Origin: Marinobacterium mangrovicola
GTDB lineage: Bacteria > Pseudomonadota > Gammaproteobacteria > Pseudomonadales > Balneatricaceae
Assembly: GCF_004339595.1 (NCBI RefSeq)
Contig: NZ_SMFU01000010.1
Location: 248,001 to 312,000, forward strand
Direction of reading: 5' to 3'
DNA length: 64,000 nt
The notes below the pieces were generated by a model that saw only the letters and a list, made by a program, of their open reading frames with translations, did not search any database and was not told where the DNA came from. Positions 33,833-44,442 of this stretch are shown in pieces; positions within the stretch are counted from its first letter, which is position 1; the number at the start of each line of letters is the position of its first letter. The position numbers and the translations under genes are program-made.

Positions 33833-34471
33833 ATGGCCGATCCGGTATATATCTATGTGCACGGCTTTAACAGCTCACCGGCTTCCTGGAAAGCACAGGT
33901 TTTTCAGCAGGCGCTGGAGAACCTGGGGCTGGCTGAACGCTTCCGTTGTCCGGCACTGTCTCATTGGCCGGAACGGGCGATGGAACAGCTCGGGCAGGAA
34001 CTGGAACAGTGCGCTGGAGAGCAGGTTGTGCTGGTAGGCAGTTCCCTGGGTGGCTATTACAGCAGTTATCTGGTGGAAAAAGCGCTGGCCCGGGGTGAGT
34101 CCCTGAGCGCGGTTTTGATAAACCCGGCGGTGCGGCCCTACGATCTGCTGCGTGACTGGCTGGGTAGCACCAGTAACCTTTATACCAACGAAGAGTATGA
34201 GCTCACCGACGAGCATCTGCGCCAGTTGCTGGCGCTGGATTCTTCGGCACCGGTTGATCCGTCGCGCTACCTGCTGCTGGTTCAGACGGCGGATGAGACG
34301 CTGGATTACCGCCAGGCTGTGGATAAATACCGGGGCTCACCCCAGTTCGTGCAGCCCGGTGGCAGCCATGGGTTTGACCGGTTTGAACAATTGATTCCCG
34401 CTATTTTCGCCTTTGCTGACGGCCGCATCGAGCTCCCTGAGCCGACGCCGCTGCCGGCAAGCGCAGATTGA
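33833..34471 (+). CDS. yqiA: YqiA-family serine esterase
   Basis: A 212-aa alpha/beta-hydrolase of the UPF0227/YqiA type. Oxyanion segment YVHGFNSSP, nucleophile elbow GSSLGGYYS and a late histidine in GGSHGFDRF. It hydrolyses short acyl esters in related proteins; its physiological substrate is unknown. I choose the ATG at 33833 (AGG eight bases upstream) over the GTG at 33824. parE starts 18 bp later. Confidence 0.9.
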   Translation: MADPVYIYVHGFNSSPASWKAQVFQQALENLGLAERFRCPALSHWPERAMEQLGQELEQCAGEQVVLVGSSLGGYYSSYLVEKALARGESLSAVLINPAVRPYDLLRDWLGSTSNLYTNEEYELTDEHLRQLLALDSSAPVDPSRYLLLVQTADETLDYRQAVDKYRGSPQFVQPGGSHGFDRFEQLIPAIFAFADGRIELPEPTPLPASAD

Positions 34472-34488
34472 TTACAGGACAAAAACGG

Positions 34489-36384
34489 ATGTCGAAGCAA
34501 TATAACGCCGAAGCGATCGAGGTACTGAGCGGACTGGACCCGGTAAAACGGCGTCCGGGTATGTACACCGAGACCGACCGCCCCAACCATCTGGCGCAGG
34601 AGGTGATCGACAACTCCGTGGATGAGGCGCTGGCCGGTCACGCCCGTCGCATCGATGTGACCCTGCATGATGATGGCTCTCTGTCGGTCAGCGATGATGG
34701 CCGCGGCATGCCGGTGGATATCCACCCGGAAGAGGGCGTCAGCGGTGTCGAGCTGATCCTGACCCGGCTGCACGCCGGCGGTAAGTTCAACAATGATAAC
34801 TACACCTACTCCGGCGGTCTGCACGGCGTGGGTGTCTCCGTGGTTAATGCGCTGTCCAAACTGCTCAACCTGGAGATCAAACGCGATGGTCAGGTCTACA
34901 AGATCGGCTTCGCCGACGGCGAGAAGGTCTCCGATCTTGAAGTGGTGGATACCTGCGGCAAGCGCAACACCGGTACCACGCTGCGTTTCCTGCCCGATCC
35001 CAAGTACTTCGACAGCCCCAAGTTCAGCGTCTCCCGCCTGAAGCACAACCTGCGCGCCAAGGCGGTGCTCTGCCCGGGGCTGCGCGTGGTGTTTACCGAT
35101 GCCAGCGGCGCCAAGAAGGAAAAAGAGGAGTGGTATTACGAGGATGGCCTGGTGGCTTACCTCAAGGGCAATACCCAGGTTTACGAAACCCTGCCGGCCG
35201 AGCCGTTTACCGGGCACCTCCAGGGCACCGAAGATGCCGTGGAATGGGCGGTGCAGTGGCTCTCCGAGGGTGGTGAAGTGACCGCCGAAAGCTATGTGAA
35301 CCTGATTCCCACCGCCCAGGGCGGTACCCACGTCAACGGCCTGCGTTCCGGTTTGCTTGATGCGATGCGTGAGTTCTGCGAGATCCGCAATCTGCTGCCG
35401 CGCGGCGTGAAGCTGAGCCCTGAGGATGTCTGGGAACGCTGCTGCTACATCCTCTCCGCGAAGATGCGTGATCCACAGTTTGCAGGGCAAACCAAGGAGC
35501 GCCTCTCCTCACGCCAGATCGCCGCGTTTATCTCCGGTACCGTGAAGGATGCTTTCTCCCTCTGGCTAAACCGCCATGTGGAGGAGGGGGAGAAGATCGC
35601 CGAGCTGGTGATCGCCAACGCCCAGCGCCGTATGCGCTCCAACAAGAAGGTGGTGCGCAAGAAGGTTACTCAGGGGCCGGCGCTGCCGGGCAAGCTGGCG
35701 GACTGCTCTGGTGTGGATATGACCCAGGCCGAGCTGTTCCTGGTGGAGGGTGACTCCGCAGGTGGTTCCGCCAAGCAGGCGCGCTCCCGTGAATTCCAGG
35801 CGATCATGCCGCTGCGCGGTAAAATTCTAAACACCTGGGAGGTGGAGTCCGGCGAGATACTGGCCTCTCAGGAGATTCACGATATCTCCGTGGCGATCGG
35901 TGTCGATCCCGGCTCCGATAAGCTTGATGGTTTGCGCTATAACCGTATCTGCATTCTTGCCGATGCGGACTCGGACGGTCTGCATATCGCCACGCTGCTC
36001 TGTGCTTTGTTCGTGCAGCACTTCCGCCCGCTGGTAGCGGCCGGCCATGTCTATGTGGCGATGCCGCCGCTTTATCGCATAGATGCTGGTAAGGAGGTCT
36101 ATTACGCACTGGATGAAGAGGAGAAGCAGGGCATCGTCGAACGGATCAAGGCGGAGCGGCGCAACGCCAAGATCAATGTGCAGCGCTTCAAGGGTCTCGG
36201 CGAGATGAACCCGATGCAGCTGCGCGAAACCACCATGGCGCCGGATACCCGGCGTTTGGTGCAGCTAACGTTGACCGATGGCGACGATACGTTCGAAATT
36301 ATGGATATGCTGCTGGCCAAGAAACGTTCTTCTGACCGCAAACAATGGTTGGAGAGCAAAGGCAACCTCGCAGAGGTGATCTGA
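34489..36384 (+). CDS. parE: DNA topoisomerase IV subunit B
   Basis: The 631-aa ATPase subunit of topoisomerase IV, which decatenates daughter chromosomes with ParC. GHKL motifs EVIDNSVDEALAGHA, DDGRGMPVDIH and SGGLHGVGVSVVNALS; Toprim block LFLVEGDSAGGSAKQARS and DADSDGLHIATLL; C-terminal MNPMQLRETTM. ParE rather than GyrB by length (no long insertion) and by the yqiA neighbourhood. The ATG at 34489 has AGGA upstream. Confidence 0.96.
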   Translation: MSKQYNAEAIEVLSGLDPVKRRPGMYTETDRPNHLAQEVIDNSVDEALAGHARRIDVTLHDDGSLSVSDDGRGMPVDIHPEEGVSGVELILTRLHAGGKFNNDNYTYSGGLHGVGVSVVNALSKLLNLEIKRDGQVYKIGFADGEKVSDLEVVDTCGKRNTGTTLRFLPDPKYFDSPKFSVSRLKHNLRAKAVLCPGLRVVFTDASGAKKEKEEWYYEDGLVAYLKGNTQVYETLPAEPFTGHLQGTEDAVEWAVQWLSEGGEVTAESYVNLIPTAQGGTHVNGLRSGLLDAMREFCEIRNLLPRGVKLSPEDVWERCCYILSAKMRDPQFAGQTKERLSSRQIAAFISGTVKDAFSLWLNRHVEEGEKIAELVIANAQRRMRSNKKVVRKKVTQGPALPGKLADCSGVDMTQAELFLVEGDSAGGSAKQARSREFQAIMPLRGKILNTWEVESGEILASQEIHDISVAIGVDPGSDKLDGLRYNRICILADADSDGLHIATLLCALFVQHFRPLVAAGHVYVAMPPLYRIDAGKEVYYALDEEEKQGIVERIKAERRNAKINVQRFKGLGEMNPMQLRETTMAPDTRRLVQLTLTDGDDTFEIMDMLLAKKRSSDRKQWLESKGNLAEVI

Positions 36385-36461
36385 CCGGCCGCTGGGTCTA
36401 TAGTTAGAGCATGGAGCTGGCAGCGGATGCTGGCTCACAACCCGATGTTGGGGGTGTGCTC

Positions 36462-38078
36462 ATGTCCGTTAGTCTGTTTCCCCTGTCTTGGTTGCTGTTG
36501 CTATCGCTGCTGACTGCATTCGGCACTTTAAACGTCTCGGCCGCGGCTTTGCCGGCGGTCAAGGGCCAGTTCATCCAGACCGAGGGGGAGGTCGCACCGG
36601 ACTGGCTCCGTCTGCATGCCCTCTATGAACGCTCCGCATCCCCCTACCTCTGGCACGATACTGAACAGAATCCTGATACCGGGTTGATCGATTCACTGCT
36701 TACGGCCGTGGATTTTGCTTATGCCCAGGGCCTGCCAGCTTCACGCTATCACGACCGTCGCCTCAGCGATGAGAGCGACCCTGGCGTGCGTGATCTTTTG
36801 TTATCGGACGCGCTGATACGCCTGCTGAATGATGTAGGTCGCGGGCAGGATGAGGCTGAACTGGACCGCCTCTGGTATCTGCCGCGTCCGTCGATAGATC
36901 CTGTTGATCAGGCCTGGCTGGCGCTACAGCAGCGTTCAGTGCGTGACAGGGCTGAGGTGCTGGCGCCCGCTTCGCCTCAGTATCGTGCCCTGGTCGATCT
37001 TTACGGGCGCTATCGTGCGCTGGCGAAAACCGCAGAGCCTGGCGTGCTGCAGCTGGATGGGCTGCTGGAAGCGGGAGATCAGTCGTCTCTGGTGCCGGCG
37101 CTGCGAGAACGGCTGGTGCAGTTGGGTGATGCCCAGCCTGATCCTCTGGCCATGGAAACCGCACCGGATCTTTACGACCAGCTGCTTGTTGAATCGGTGA
37201 AAAATTTCCAGTCGCGCCATGGCTTGGCTGAGGATGGCGTCGTTGGGCCGAAAACCCTGGCCGAACTGAACCGTACCCTGGAGCAGCGGCTGACACAGAT
37301 CGAGGCGAACCTGGAGCGTTGGCGCTGGATGCCTCGCGAGCTTGGGCAGCGCTATATTCTTGTCAGTCCTGCGGGTTATTTTCTTGAGTTGGTAGAGAAG
37401 GGGCAGGTAAGCCTCTACGCCAAGACCATCACCGGGCGGCCACGGCGGCCAACCCCTTCCTTCCAGTCTGATTTGAGTTATCTCACCGTGAATCCCGATT
37501 GGACCGTACCCTATCGGATCATGCGTGAGGACCTGTTGCCTAAAATACGCGAAGATATCAACTGGCTGGCGGAAAACCAGGTGCGGGTGCAGTTGTACAG
37601 CGAGGGGCGCTGGGGGTTCGTTGACCCAGAAGAGATCGACTGGCAGGCGCCCGGGAATATCCGTCTGATTCAGGCGCCGGGGGCGGGAAATGCGCTGGGG
37701 CAGTTGAAGTTCGGTATGGATAACCCCTATTCGATCTACCTGCACGATACGCCGTCTAAATATCTATTCGATAAGCCGCTGCGGCCGTTTAGCTCTGGCT
37801 GCGTGCGTGTCGAGGGGATCGACCAGCTGGCGCAGCGGCTGATCGCCAGCTCACCGTCGATGCAGAGTTGGTACGAATCGGCGCTGGCGGCGGGGGAGAA
37901 AAGAATCCGCACTCTGCCGGAGTCTGTGCCGGTCTATCTTGTCTATCTTTCAGCCTGGGTTGATCCCCAGGGTTTGGCTCAGTTTCGGCCCGATATCTAT
38001 GGTCTCGACGGTCAGCTCCAGGCGCGCCTTGAATCTGGCGGGCTGCTGCCGGATACCCGTGTAGCGGCATACAAGTGA
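36462..38078 (+). CDS. YcbB/LdtD-type L,D-transpeptidase
   Basis: A 538-aa exported peptidoglycan enzyme forming 3-3 crosslinks. A signal peptide or anchor (residues 1-28) is followed by the YcbB N-terminal region, a peptidoglycan-binding segment (VKNFQSRHGLAEDGVVGPKTL, about 245-265) and the YkuD catalytic domain with YLHDTPSKYLF and nucleophile C447 in FSSGCVRVEG. I place the start at the ATG at 36462, just ahead of the hydrophobic stretch and with GGGGGTG upstream; the frame extends 17 codons further. Confidence 0.92.
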   Translation: MSVSLFPLSWLLLLSLLTAFGTLNVSAAALPAVKGQFIQTEGEVAPDWLRLHALYERSASPYLWHDTEQNPDTGLIDSLLTAVDFAYAQGLPASRYHDRRLSDESDPGVRDLLLSDALIRLLNDVGRGQDEAELDRLWYLPRPSIDPVDQAWLALQQRSVRDRAEVLAPASPQYRALVDLYGRYRALAKTAEPGVLQLDGLLEAGDQSSLVPALRERLVQLGDAQPDPLAMETAPDLYDQLLVESVKNFQSRHGLAEDGVVGPKTLAELNRTLEQRLTQIEANLERWRWMPRELGQRYILVSPAGYFLELVEKGQVSLYAKTITGRPRRPTPSFQSDLSYLTVNPDWTVPYRIMREDLLPKIREDINWLAENQVRVQLYSEGRWGFVDPEEIDWQAPGNIRLIQAPGAGNALGQLKFGMDNPYSIYLHDTPSKYLFDKPLRPFSSGCVRVEGIDQLAQRLIASSPSMQSWYESALAAGEKRIRTLPESVPVYLVYLSAWVDPQGLAQFRPDIYGLDGQLQARLESGGLLPDTRVAAYK

Positions 38079-38183
38079 TTAAAATATATACATTTGTTGC
38101 TTTAGTGGTTAGTATTTGAACTATTGAAGGGATTTATAGCCAAAGGATTAAATTAAGAATCGACACCCTGAGGTAATACACGA

Positions 38184-38756
38184 GTGCCGTTCAAACGTAG
38201 TACGAGGTTGGCCGCACCTCTCTCCCGCCGCGGCTTTATCAAGGGCTTTGCAGCCACCGCTGCAGGGCTTTATGTCCCCAAAACCTTTGCCAATATCCCC
38301 CATGAACACGAGCGTCACATCGCCCTGCATAACCTGCACACCGGCGAGAAAGTGAAGCTGACCTACTGGGAAAAAGGCAATTACCTCAGTGAAAGCCTGG
38401 CCGAAATCGATCATGTGTTGCGCGATTTTCGGACTGGTGACGTACATCCGATGGATCCGGCACTGATCGACATGCTCCACGTACTCAGGCTGAGAACGGG
38501 GCGGAAAGTGCCTTTCGATATTATCTCCGGCTACCGCTCTCCCAAGACCAACAACATGCTGCGATCCAACAGTAATGGTGTTGCGAAAAAAAGCCTGCAT
38601 ATGCAGGGCAAGGCGATGGATATTCGTATGCCCGGTATGGACCTGCATCAGTTGCACAAGATGGCAGTGGATCTGAAAGTGGGTGGTGTGGGGCTCTACA
38701 GCGAGTCCAACTTTATCCATGTTGATACCGGCCGGGTGCGTTACTGGGGAAGCTGA
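38184..38756 (+). CDS. YcbK/MepK-type murein peptidase (DUF882), Tat-exported
   Basis: A 190-aa protein with a twin-arginine signal (SRRGFIKGFAATAAGLYV), then a DUF882/peptidase M15-like domain: ISGYRSPKTNNMLR, KKSLHMQGKAMDIRM and SNFIHVDTGRVRYW supply the His/Asp zinc ligands. The E. coli counterpart MepK cleaves 3-3 crosslinks, the bonds made by L,D-transpeptidases, so the pairing with the preceding YcbB-type gene is functionally coherent (ycbB-ycbK are also neighbours in E. coli). Start GTG with GAGG upstream. Confidence 0.92.
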   Translation: MPFKRSTRLAAPLSRRGFIKGFAATAAGLYVPKTFANIPHEHERHIALHNLHTGEKVKLTYWEKGNYLSESLAEIDHVLRDFRTGDVHPMDPALIDMLHVLRLRTGRKVPFDIISGYRSPKTNNMLRSNSNGVAKKSLHMQGKAMDIRMPGMDLHQLHKMAVDLKVGGVGLYSESNFIHVDTGRVRYWGS

Positions 38757-38823
38757 TTGGCAGCTGTGAATCGGTAACGTTTACCAGGCGGTGAATGAGT
38801 GCACAGAATCCTGTCAGCTTACG

Positions 38824-38852
38824 TGGACAGGAACGGCGGCATACACTAAAAT
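38824..38852 (+). promoter_or_regulatory. Sigma-70-type promoter for carAB
   Basis: TGGACA (5 of 6) at 38824, a 17-base spacer, TAAAAT (5 of 6) at 38847. Transcription would begin near 38859, upstream of the terminator-like hairpin at 38901 and 180 bp before carA. A small perfect hairpin (GCCGCAG-CT-CTGCGGC, 38866-38881) lies near the transcript start. Confidence 0.55.
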
Positions 38853-38900
38853 ATTGCCGGTTTTAGCCGCAGCTCTGCGGCGAATCAGCAGAATTTTTGT

Positions 38901-38937
38901 AAAAGCGAGGTGGGCCCAGGGCCTGACCTCGCTTTTT
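38901..38937 (+). terminator. Intrinsic terminator/attenuator in the carA leader
   Basis: 11-bp stem AAAAGCGAGGT / ACCTCGCTTTT with a 14-nt loop that itself can pair (GGCCC/GGGCC), ending in a T-run, about 100 bp before carA. It lies downstream of the proposed carA promoter, so it can act as an attenuator; it could also end ycbK-like transcripts. Confidence 0.8.
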
Positions 38938-39038
38938 TGCACGTATGGGGCGGTGTTTAGAGGCTTTTGGGCTTCACGCCTGAGGCGGCACTCTCTTTCA
39001 GTTCATAAAATTTTTAGCGCACGCGCGGGGAGGTTCAA

Positions 39039-40172
39039 TTGACGCGACCAGCCATTCTGGCCCTTGAAGATGGCAGCGTATTCCGGGGGGTAGCGATTGG
39101 CGCCGATGGAGAGTCCAGTGGTGAGGTGGTATTCAATACCTCGATGACCGGCTACCAGGAGATCCTCACAGATCCTTCCTACTGCCGCCAGATCGTCACG
39201 CTCACCTATCCGCACATCGGTAACGTCGGCGTCAATGCCGAGGATGAAGAATCCCGTGACCTCTGGGTTGCTGGGCTCGTCATTCGTGACCTGCCGCTGC
39301 TGGCAAGCAACTTCCGTAGCGAAAAAGCGCTAGATGAATACCTGCGCGAGAATAACATTCTTGGTATTGCCGATATCGATACCCGTCGCCTGACCCGCAT
39401 TCTGCGTGAGAAAGGTGCACAGAACGGCTGCATCATGGCCGGCGATGCGATCGACGAAGCTAAAGCTCTGGAAGCTGCCCGCGCCTTCCCCGGTCTGCAG
39501 GGTATGGATCTTGCGCGCGAAGTCAGCGTTAAAGAGAGCTTCGAGTGGAACTCCAGCACCTGGAAGCTGGGTGAAGGCCACGCAGAGATCGCTGGCGCTG
39601 ACCAGGACTTCCACGTAGTCGCTTACGACTTCGGTGTGAAGAGCAATATCCTGCGTATGCTGGTTGAGCGCGGCTGCCGCCTGACTGTCGTTCCCGCACA
39701 GACTCCGGCTGCTGACGTGCTGGCGCTGAATCCGGATGGCGTCTTCCTGTCCAACGGCCCTGGCGATCCAGAACCCTGTGACTACGCAATCGAAGCGATC
39801 CAGGAAATTCTGGCGACCAAACTGCCGGTCTTCGGTATCTGCCTGGGTCATCAGCTGCTGGCGCTGGCTTCCGGTGCAAAAACCGCGAAGATGAAGTTCG
39901 GTCACCACGGTGCTAACCACCCGGTACAGGATCTGGACAGCACTCACGTGATGATCACCAGCCAGAACCACGGCTTTGCTGTCGACGAGACAACACTGCC
40001 GGACACGCTGCGTGCGACCCATAAATCCCTGTTCGATGGTTCCCTGCAGGGGATCGAGCGTACTGACTGCCCGGCGTTCAGCTTCCAGGGTCACCCTGAA
40101 GCAAGCCCCGGTCCTCATGACGTGGCACCGCTGTTCGATCGCTTTATCGAACTGATGCGCGCCCGTGCCTGA
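39039..40172 (+). CDS. carA: Carbamoyl-phosphate synthase small chain
   Basis: The 377-aa glutaminase subunit, which supplies ammonia to CarB for arginine and pyrimidine synthesis. The N-terminal domain ([29 protein letters not shown]) is followed by a class I amidotransferase domain with nucleophile C268 in GICLGHQ and [11 protein letters not shown]. It starts with TTG at 39039, with GGGGAGG upstream; the P. aeruginosa gene also starts with a TTG at this position, as I recall. Confidence 0.96.
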   Translation: MTRPAILALEDGSVFRGVAIGADGESSGEVVFNTSMTGYQEILTDPSYCRQIVTLTYPHIGNVGVNAEDEESRDLWVAGLVIRDLPLLASNFRSEKALDEYLRENNILGIADIDTRRLTRILREKGAQNGCIMAGDAIDEAKALEAARAFPGLQGMDLAREVSVKESFEWNSSTWKLGEGHAEIAGADQDFHVVAYDFGVKSNILRMLVERGCRLTVVPAQTPAADVLALNPDGVFLSNGPGDPEPCDYAIEAIQEILATKLPVFGICLGHQLLALASGAKTAKMKFGHHGANHPVQDLDSTHVMITSQNHGFAVDETTLPDTLRATHKSLFDGSLQGIERTDCPAFSFQGHPEASPGPHDVAPLFDRFIELMRARA

Positions 40173-40226
40173 GGCAAAACGCTCCACAAGCCCTGAACTG
40201 AAAACAGCGACGACCGGTTAATACAG

Positions 40227-43200
40227 ATGCCAAAACGTACGGACCTTAAAAGTATTCTTATCCTCGGCGCAGGCCCCATTGTTATCGGCCAGGCGTGCGA
40301 GTTCGACTATTCCGGTGCGCAGGCGTGTAAAGCGCTGCGCGAAGAGGGTTACCGGGTCATCCTGGTGAACTCCAACCCGGCTACCATCATGACCGATCCG
40401 GTGATGGCTGATGCCACTTACATCGAGCCGATCAACTGGAAAACCGTAGCCAAAATTATTGAAAAAGAGCGTCCGGATGCGCTGCTGCCGACCATGGGTG
40501 GCCAGACCGCGCTGAACTGTGCGCTGGATCTGGATCGCGAAGGCGTGCTGGCCGAGTTTGGCGTTGAGATGATCGGCGCTTCTCAGGACGCCATCGATAA
40601 AGCGGAAGACCGCGAACGCTTCGATAAAGCGATGAAAAACATCGGTCTGGAGTGCCCGCGTGCGGCGATTGCCCACAGCATGGAAGAAGCCCTGCAGGTG
40701 CTTGATTCCATCGGTTTCCCGGCGATCATCCGTCCCTCCTTCACCATGGGCGGCTCCGGTGGCGGTATCGCCTACAACCGTGAAGAGTTTATCGAGATCT
40801 GCGAACGTGGTCTGGACCTGTCCCCGACCAACGAGCTGCTGATCGATGAATCGCTGATCGGTTGGAAAGAGTACGAGATGGAAGTTGTTCGCGACAAGAA
40901 CGACAACTGCATCATCGTCTGCTCCATCGAAAACTTCGATGCCATGGGTGTACACACCGGTGACTCCATCACCGTGGCGCCGGCCCAGACCCTGACCGAC
41001 AAGGAGTACCAGATCATGCGTAACGCATCGATCGCGGTACTGCGTGAGATCGGTGTGGAAACTGGCGGTTCCAACGTACAGTTCGGTGTTGATCCGAAGA
41101 CCGGTCGCGTTGTCGTCATCGAGATGAACCCGCGTGTATCCCGCTCCTCTGCGCTGGCCTCCAAGGCGACCGGTTTCCCGATCGCCAAGATCGCGGCCAA
41201 GCTGGCGGTGGGCTACACCCTGGATGAGCTGCAGAACGATATCACCGGCGGCCGTACTCCGGCATCGTTCGAGCCGGCTATCGACTACGTCGTGACCAAG
41301 ATTCCGCGGTTCACCTTCGAAAAATTCCCGCAGGCCAATGACCGTCTGACCACTCAGATGAAGTCCGTTGGTGAGGTCATGGCAATCGGCCGTACCCAGC
41401 AGGAATCCCTGCAGAAAGCGTTGCGTGGTCTGGAAGTGGGCTCTAACGGCTTCGATCCGGTCGTTAGCCTGGAGAACGAAGAGGAAGCTCGCGATGAGAT
41501 TATCGCTGAGCTGACCCAGCCGGGTGCTCAGCGTATCTGGTACATCGGCGATGCTTTCCGCCTCGGTATGAGTGTCGACGAGATCTACAACCTGAGCGGC
41601 GTCGATCCCTGGTTCCTGGTGCAGATCGAAGATCTGATCAAGGAAGAGCAGCGCGTCTCCGAGATGGCTCTGAGCGAGCTGGATAAAGATCAGGTGTTCC
41701 GTCTCAAGCGCAAAGGTTTCTCCGATGCGCGTCTGGCGCAGCTGCTGGGTGTGTCCGAGAAGCAGTTCCGCAAGCAGCGTCAGAAGCTGGATGTGCGTCC
41801 GGTATTCAAGCGTGTGGACACCTGTTCTGCCGAGTTTGCGACCGATACCGCTTACATGTACTCCAGCTATGAAGAGGAGTGTGAAGCCGGCGCCACAGAT
41901 CGTGAAAAGATCATGGTCATTGGTGGCGGACCGAACCGTATCGGTCAGGGTATCGAGTTTGACTATTGCTGCGTGCATGCAGCGCTGGCAGCCCGTGAAG
42001 ACGGTTACGAGACCATCATGGTCAACTGTAACCCGGAAACGGTTTCTACCGATTACGACACATCCGACCGTCTCTACTTTGAGCCGATCACTCTGGAAGA
42101 CGTGCTCGAAATCGCCCATGTCGAGAAGCCCAAGGGCGTTATCGTTCAGTACGGCGGTCAGACTCCGCTGAAACTGGCGGTTGCTCTGGAGCAGGCAGGT
42201 GTGCCGATTATCGGTACCAGCCCGGAAGCGATCGATCGTGCAGAAGACCGTGAGCAGTTCCTGCAGATGCTGAAGCGTCTGGGTCTGAAGCAGCCGGAAA
42301 ATGCGACTGTTCGCTCTCTGGAAGAGGCAATCATCCAGGCCAAGAACATCGGTTACCCGCTGGTTGTGCGTCCGTCCTACGTGTTGGGTGGTCGTGCCAT
42401 GGAGATCGTTTACAAGGAAGACGAACTGCGTCGCTACATGAATAACGCGGTTCAGGTTTCCAACGACGCACCGGTGCTGCTGGATCACTTCCTGAATGCG
42501 GCGATCGAGGTCGATATCGACGCGGTCAGCGATGGCAAGACCGTAGTGATCGGCGCCATCATGCAGCATATCGAGCAGGCTGGTGTGCACTCCGGTGACT
42601 CTGCCTGCTCACTGCCGCCGTACAACCTGGCGGCGGACGTTCAGGACGAAATGCGCGAAATGGTGCGTAAGATGGCGCTGGAACTGGGTGTCGTCGGTCT
42701 GATGAACGTGCAGCTGGCCTACCAGGATGGCGAGATCTACGTGATCGAAGTCAACCCGCGTGCATCCCGCACGGTGCCGTTTGTCTCCAAGTGTATCGGT
42801 GTTTCTCTGGCTGCTGTGGCTGCACGGGTGATGACCGGCAAGACCCTGGAAGAACTCGGCTTTACCGAAGAGATCGTACCGAAGTTCTTTAACGTCAAGG
42901 AAGCGGTATTCCCGTTCAACAAGTTCCAGGGTGTTGACCCGATTCTCGGCCCCGAGATGAAGTCTACCGGTGAAGTTATGGGTACCGGTGATACCTTCGG
43001 CGAAGCGTTCATGAAGGCGCAGCTTGGTGCTGGCGAACGTCTGCCGCGTAAGGGTACCGCCTTTATCTCTGTCCGTGATGTGGATAAGGCCGGCGTTGTT
43101 CCTGTGGCACGTGATCTGGTAGAACTGGGTTACAAACTTGTTGCAACCGCAGGTACCGCCGCGCTGTTGAGCGAGAACGGTATCGCAGTTGAGCGGATCA

Positions 43201-43451
43201 ACAAGGTGGCTGAAGGTCGACCGAACATCGTCGATATGCTGAAAAATGGAGAGATCGCCTACGTCATTAATACGACGGAAGGGCGTAAGGCAATTGCAGA
43301 TTCTGCTGAAATTCGTCGCTCTGCACTGCAGCACAAGGTGCCTTACACCACCACGCTGGCAGGTGCCGCGGCGACTACAGAAGCACTGAAGTACGGTGAA
43401 GAGAAAACCGTGCGTCGTCTGCAGGATCTGCATTCAGGAGTTGCAGAATGA
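40227..43451 (+). CDS. carB: Carbamoyl-phosphate synthase large chain
   Basis: The 1074-aa synthetase subunit with two homologous ATP-grasp halves. First half: [19 protein letters not shown] and [13 protein letters not shown]; second half: [19 protein letters not shown] and [14 protein letters not shown]. The C-terminal MGS-like allosteric domain (about 940-1074) carries UMP/ornithine regulation in E. coli. The stop overlaps the greA ATG. Confidence 0.97.
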   Translation: MPKRTDLKSILILGAGPIVIGQACEFDYSGAQACKALREEGYRVILVNSNPATIMTDPVMADATYIEPINWKTVAKIIEKERPDALLPTMGGQTALNCALDLDREGVLAEFGVEMIGASQDAIDKAEDRERFDKAMKNIGLECPRAAIAHSMEEALQVLDSIGFPAIIRPSFTMGGSGGGIAYNREEFIEICERGLDLSPTNELLIDESLIGWKEYEMEVVRDKNDNCIIVCSIENFDAMGVHTGDSITVAPAQTLTDKEYQIMRNASIAVLREIGVETGGSNVQFGVDPKTGRVVVIEMNPRVSRSSALASKATGFPIAKIAAKLAVGYTLDELQNDITGGRTPASFEPAIDYVVTKIPRFTFEKFPQANDRLTTQMKSVGEVMAIGRTQQESLQKALRGLEVGSNGFDPVVSLENEEEARDEIIAELTQPGAQRIWYIGDAFRLGMSVDEIYNLSGVDPWFLVQIEDLIKEEQRVSEMALSELDKDQVFRLKRKGFSDARLAQLLGVSEKQFRKQRQKLDVRPVFKRVDTCSAEFATDTAYMYSSYEEECEAGATDREKIMVIGGGPNRIGQGIEFDYCCVHAALAAREDGYETIMVNCNPETVSTDYDTSDRLYFEPITLEDVLEIAHVEKPKGVIVQYGGQTPLKLAVALEQAGVPIIGTSPEAIDRAEDREQFLQMLKRLGLKQPENATVRSLEEAIIQAKNIGYPLVVRPSYVLGGRAMEIVYKEDELRRYMNNAVQVSNDAPVLLDHFLNAAIEVDIDAVSDGKTVVIGAIMQHIEQAGVHSGDSACSLPPYNLAADVQDEMREMVRKMALELGVVGLMNVQLAYQDGEIYVIEVNPRASRTVPFVSKCIGVSLAAVAARVMTGKTLEELGFTEEIVPKFFNVKEAVFPFNKFQGVDPILGPEMKSTGEVMGTGDTFGEAFMKAQLGAGERLPRKGTAFISVRDVDKAGVVPVARDLVELGYKLVATAGTAALLSENGIAVERINKVAEGRPNIVDMLKNGEIAYVINTTEGRKAIADSAEIRRSALQHKVPYTTTLAGAAATTEALKYGEEKTVRRLQDLHSGVAE

Positions 43452-43924
43452 AGCGAGTACCGATGACGGTCGAAGGCGAAAAGCGTCTTCGCGAAGAGTT
43501 GTCACATCTCAAGTCAGTGGAGCGGCCCAAGGTGATCGGCGCGATCGCCGAGGCCCGCGAGCACGGTGATCTCAAGGAGAACGCCGAGTACCACGCCGCG
43601 CGTGAACAGCAGGGTTTTATCGAAGGCCGTATTGCTGATCTGGAGCATAAGCTGTCCCAGGCGCAGGTGATCGATGTAACCAGTATCGATCACACTGGTA
43701 AGGTGATTTTCGGGACCACCGTTGAGCTGATCAACCTGGATACCGAAGCGACCGTGCGTTACCAGATCGTCGGTGATGACGAAGCGGATATCAAAGCGGG
43801 CAAGATCTCGGTGAATTCACCGATCGCCCGTGCGCTGATCGGCAAGGAAGAGGGCGATATCGCCTGTGTCGAAACGCCGGCGGGTGCCACCGAGTACGAA
43901 GTCGCTGAAGTGCTGCATATCTGA
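43448..43924 (+). CDS. greA: Transcription elongation factor GreA
   Basis: A 158-aa cleavage factor that rescues backtracked RNA polymerase. N-terminal coiled coil ([37 protein letters not shown] with the acidic tip) and a C-terminal FKBP-like domain ending [14 protein letters not shown]. Overlaps carB by ATGA, the usual carB-greA arrangement. Confidence 0.97.
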   Translation: MKRVPMTVEGEKRLREELSHLKSVERPKVIGAIAEAREHGDLKENAEYHAAREQQGFIEGRIADLEHKLSQAQVIDVTSIDHTGKVIFGTTVELINLDTEATVRYQIVGDDEADIKAGKISVNSPIARALIGKEEGDIACVETPAGATEYEVAEVLHI

Positions 43925-43940
43925 TATCAGTCGCAGAAAT

Positions 43941-43978
43941 AAAAAAGCCGCTCCGGGGTAACCGGGAGCGGCTTTTTT
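43941..43978. terminator. Bidirectional terminator between greA and yhbY
   Basis: AAAAAAGCCGCTCC / GGAGCGGCTTTTTT, 14-bp stem with A- and T-runs on the two sides; it serves both convergent genes. Confidence 0.92.
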
Positions 43979-44023
43979 GTACTGAAGCCAGTTTACGCAG
44001 AAGCTAATAAAGTCAGAGCGCGA

Positions 44024-44332
44024 TCAGAGTACGCGATGCAGGTTTGAGAGCTTCGGGTTGGGCTTGTCGGCAGCACGGTAGATCAGTGCGATATTGCCGA
44101 TCTCCTGTACCAGGTCGCATTCGACAATGGCGCAGAGCTCGCGAATCATCTCTTTTTTAACGTCGCGGTCGCCGACGACGAGCTTCACCTTGATCAGCTC
44201 ATGATCCTCAAGCGCACGATCGACTTCCAGCTGGATGTTCTCTGTCAGGCCGTTGCCGGCAACGGTGACGATCGGATTCAGTTTGTGTCCCAGGGTGCGG
44301 AACTGCTTCTTTTGCTCGCGGGTCAAGCTCAT
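44024..44332 (-). CDS. yhbY: YhbY-type CRM-domain RNA-binding protein
   Basis: A 102-aa single CRM-domain protein associated with pre-50S ribosomal particles. MSLTREQKKQFRTLGHKLNP, VTVAGNGLTENIQLEVDRAL and HELIKVKLV are the typical strands and helix. The start at 44332 matches the E. coli protein; the frame is open 18 codons further but without support. Divergent from rlmE. In E. coli and pseudomonads it sits between greA and rlmE, as here. Confidence 0.92.
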   Translation of the reverse strand: MSLTREQKKQFRTLGHKLNPIVTVAGNGLTENIQLEVDRALEDHELIKVKLVVGDRDVKKEMIRELCAIVECDLVQEIGNIALIYRAADKPNPKLSNLHRVL

Positions 44333-44442
44333 ACTAGAATATGGTGCCTCGTTGAAAAGGGGTTTCCCAGGCGGGTTGAAGTGCAATTTTAACCGAGTTG
44401 TTCAGAATAGAGTAGCAACGCGGTGCCGGAGATGAGTTTCAC

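Noticed and set aside
38791-39042. 83-codon frame ending at the carA start
   Set aside because: It spans the proposed promoter and the terminator hairpin and has no ribosome binding site or recognisable composition.
40218-42590. 790-codon open frame antisense to carB
   Set aside because: It mirrors the highly conserved carB codons; the translation is rich in His, Arg, Thr and Asp with no domain, and carB itself is unmistakable.
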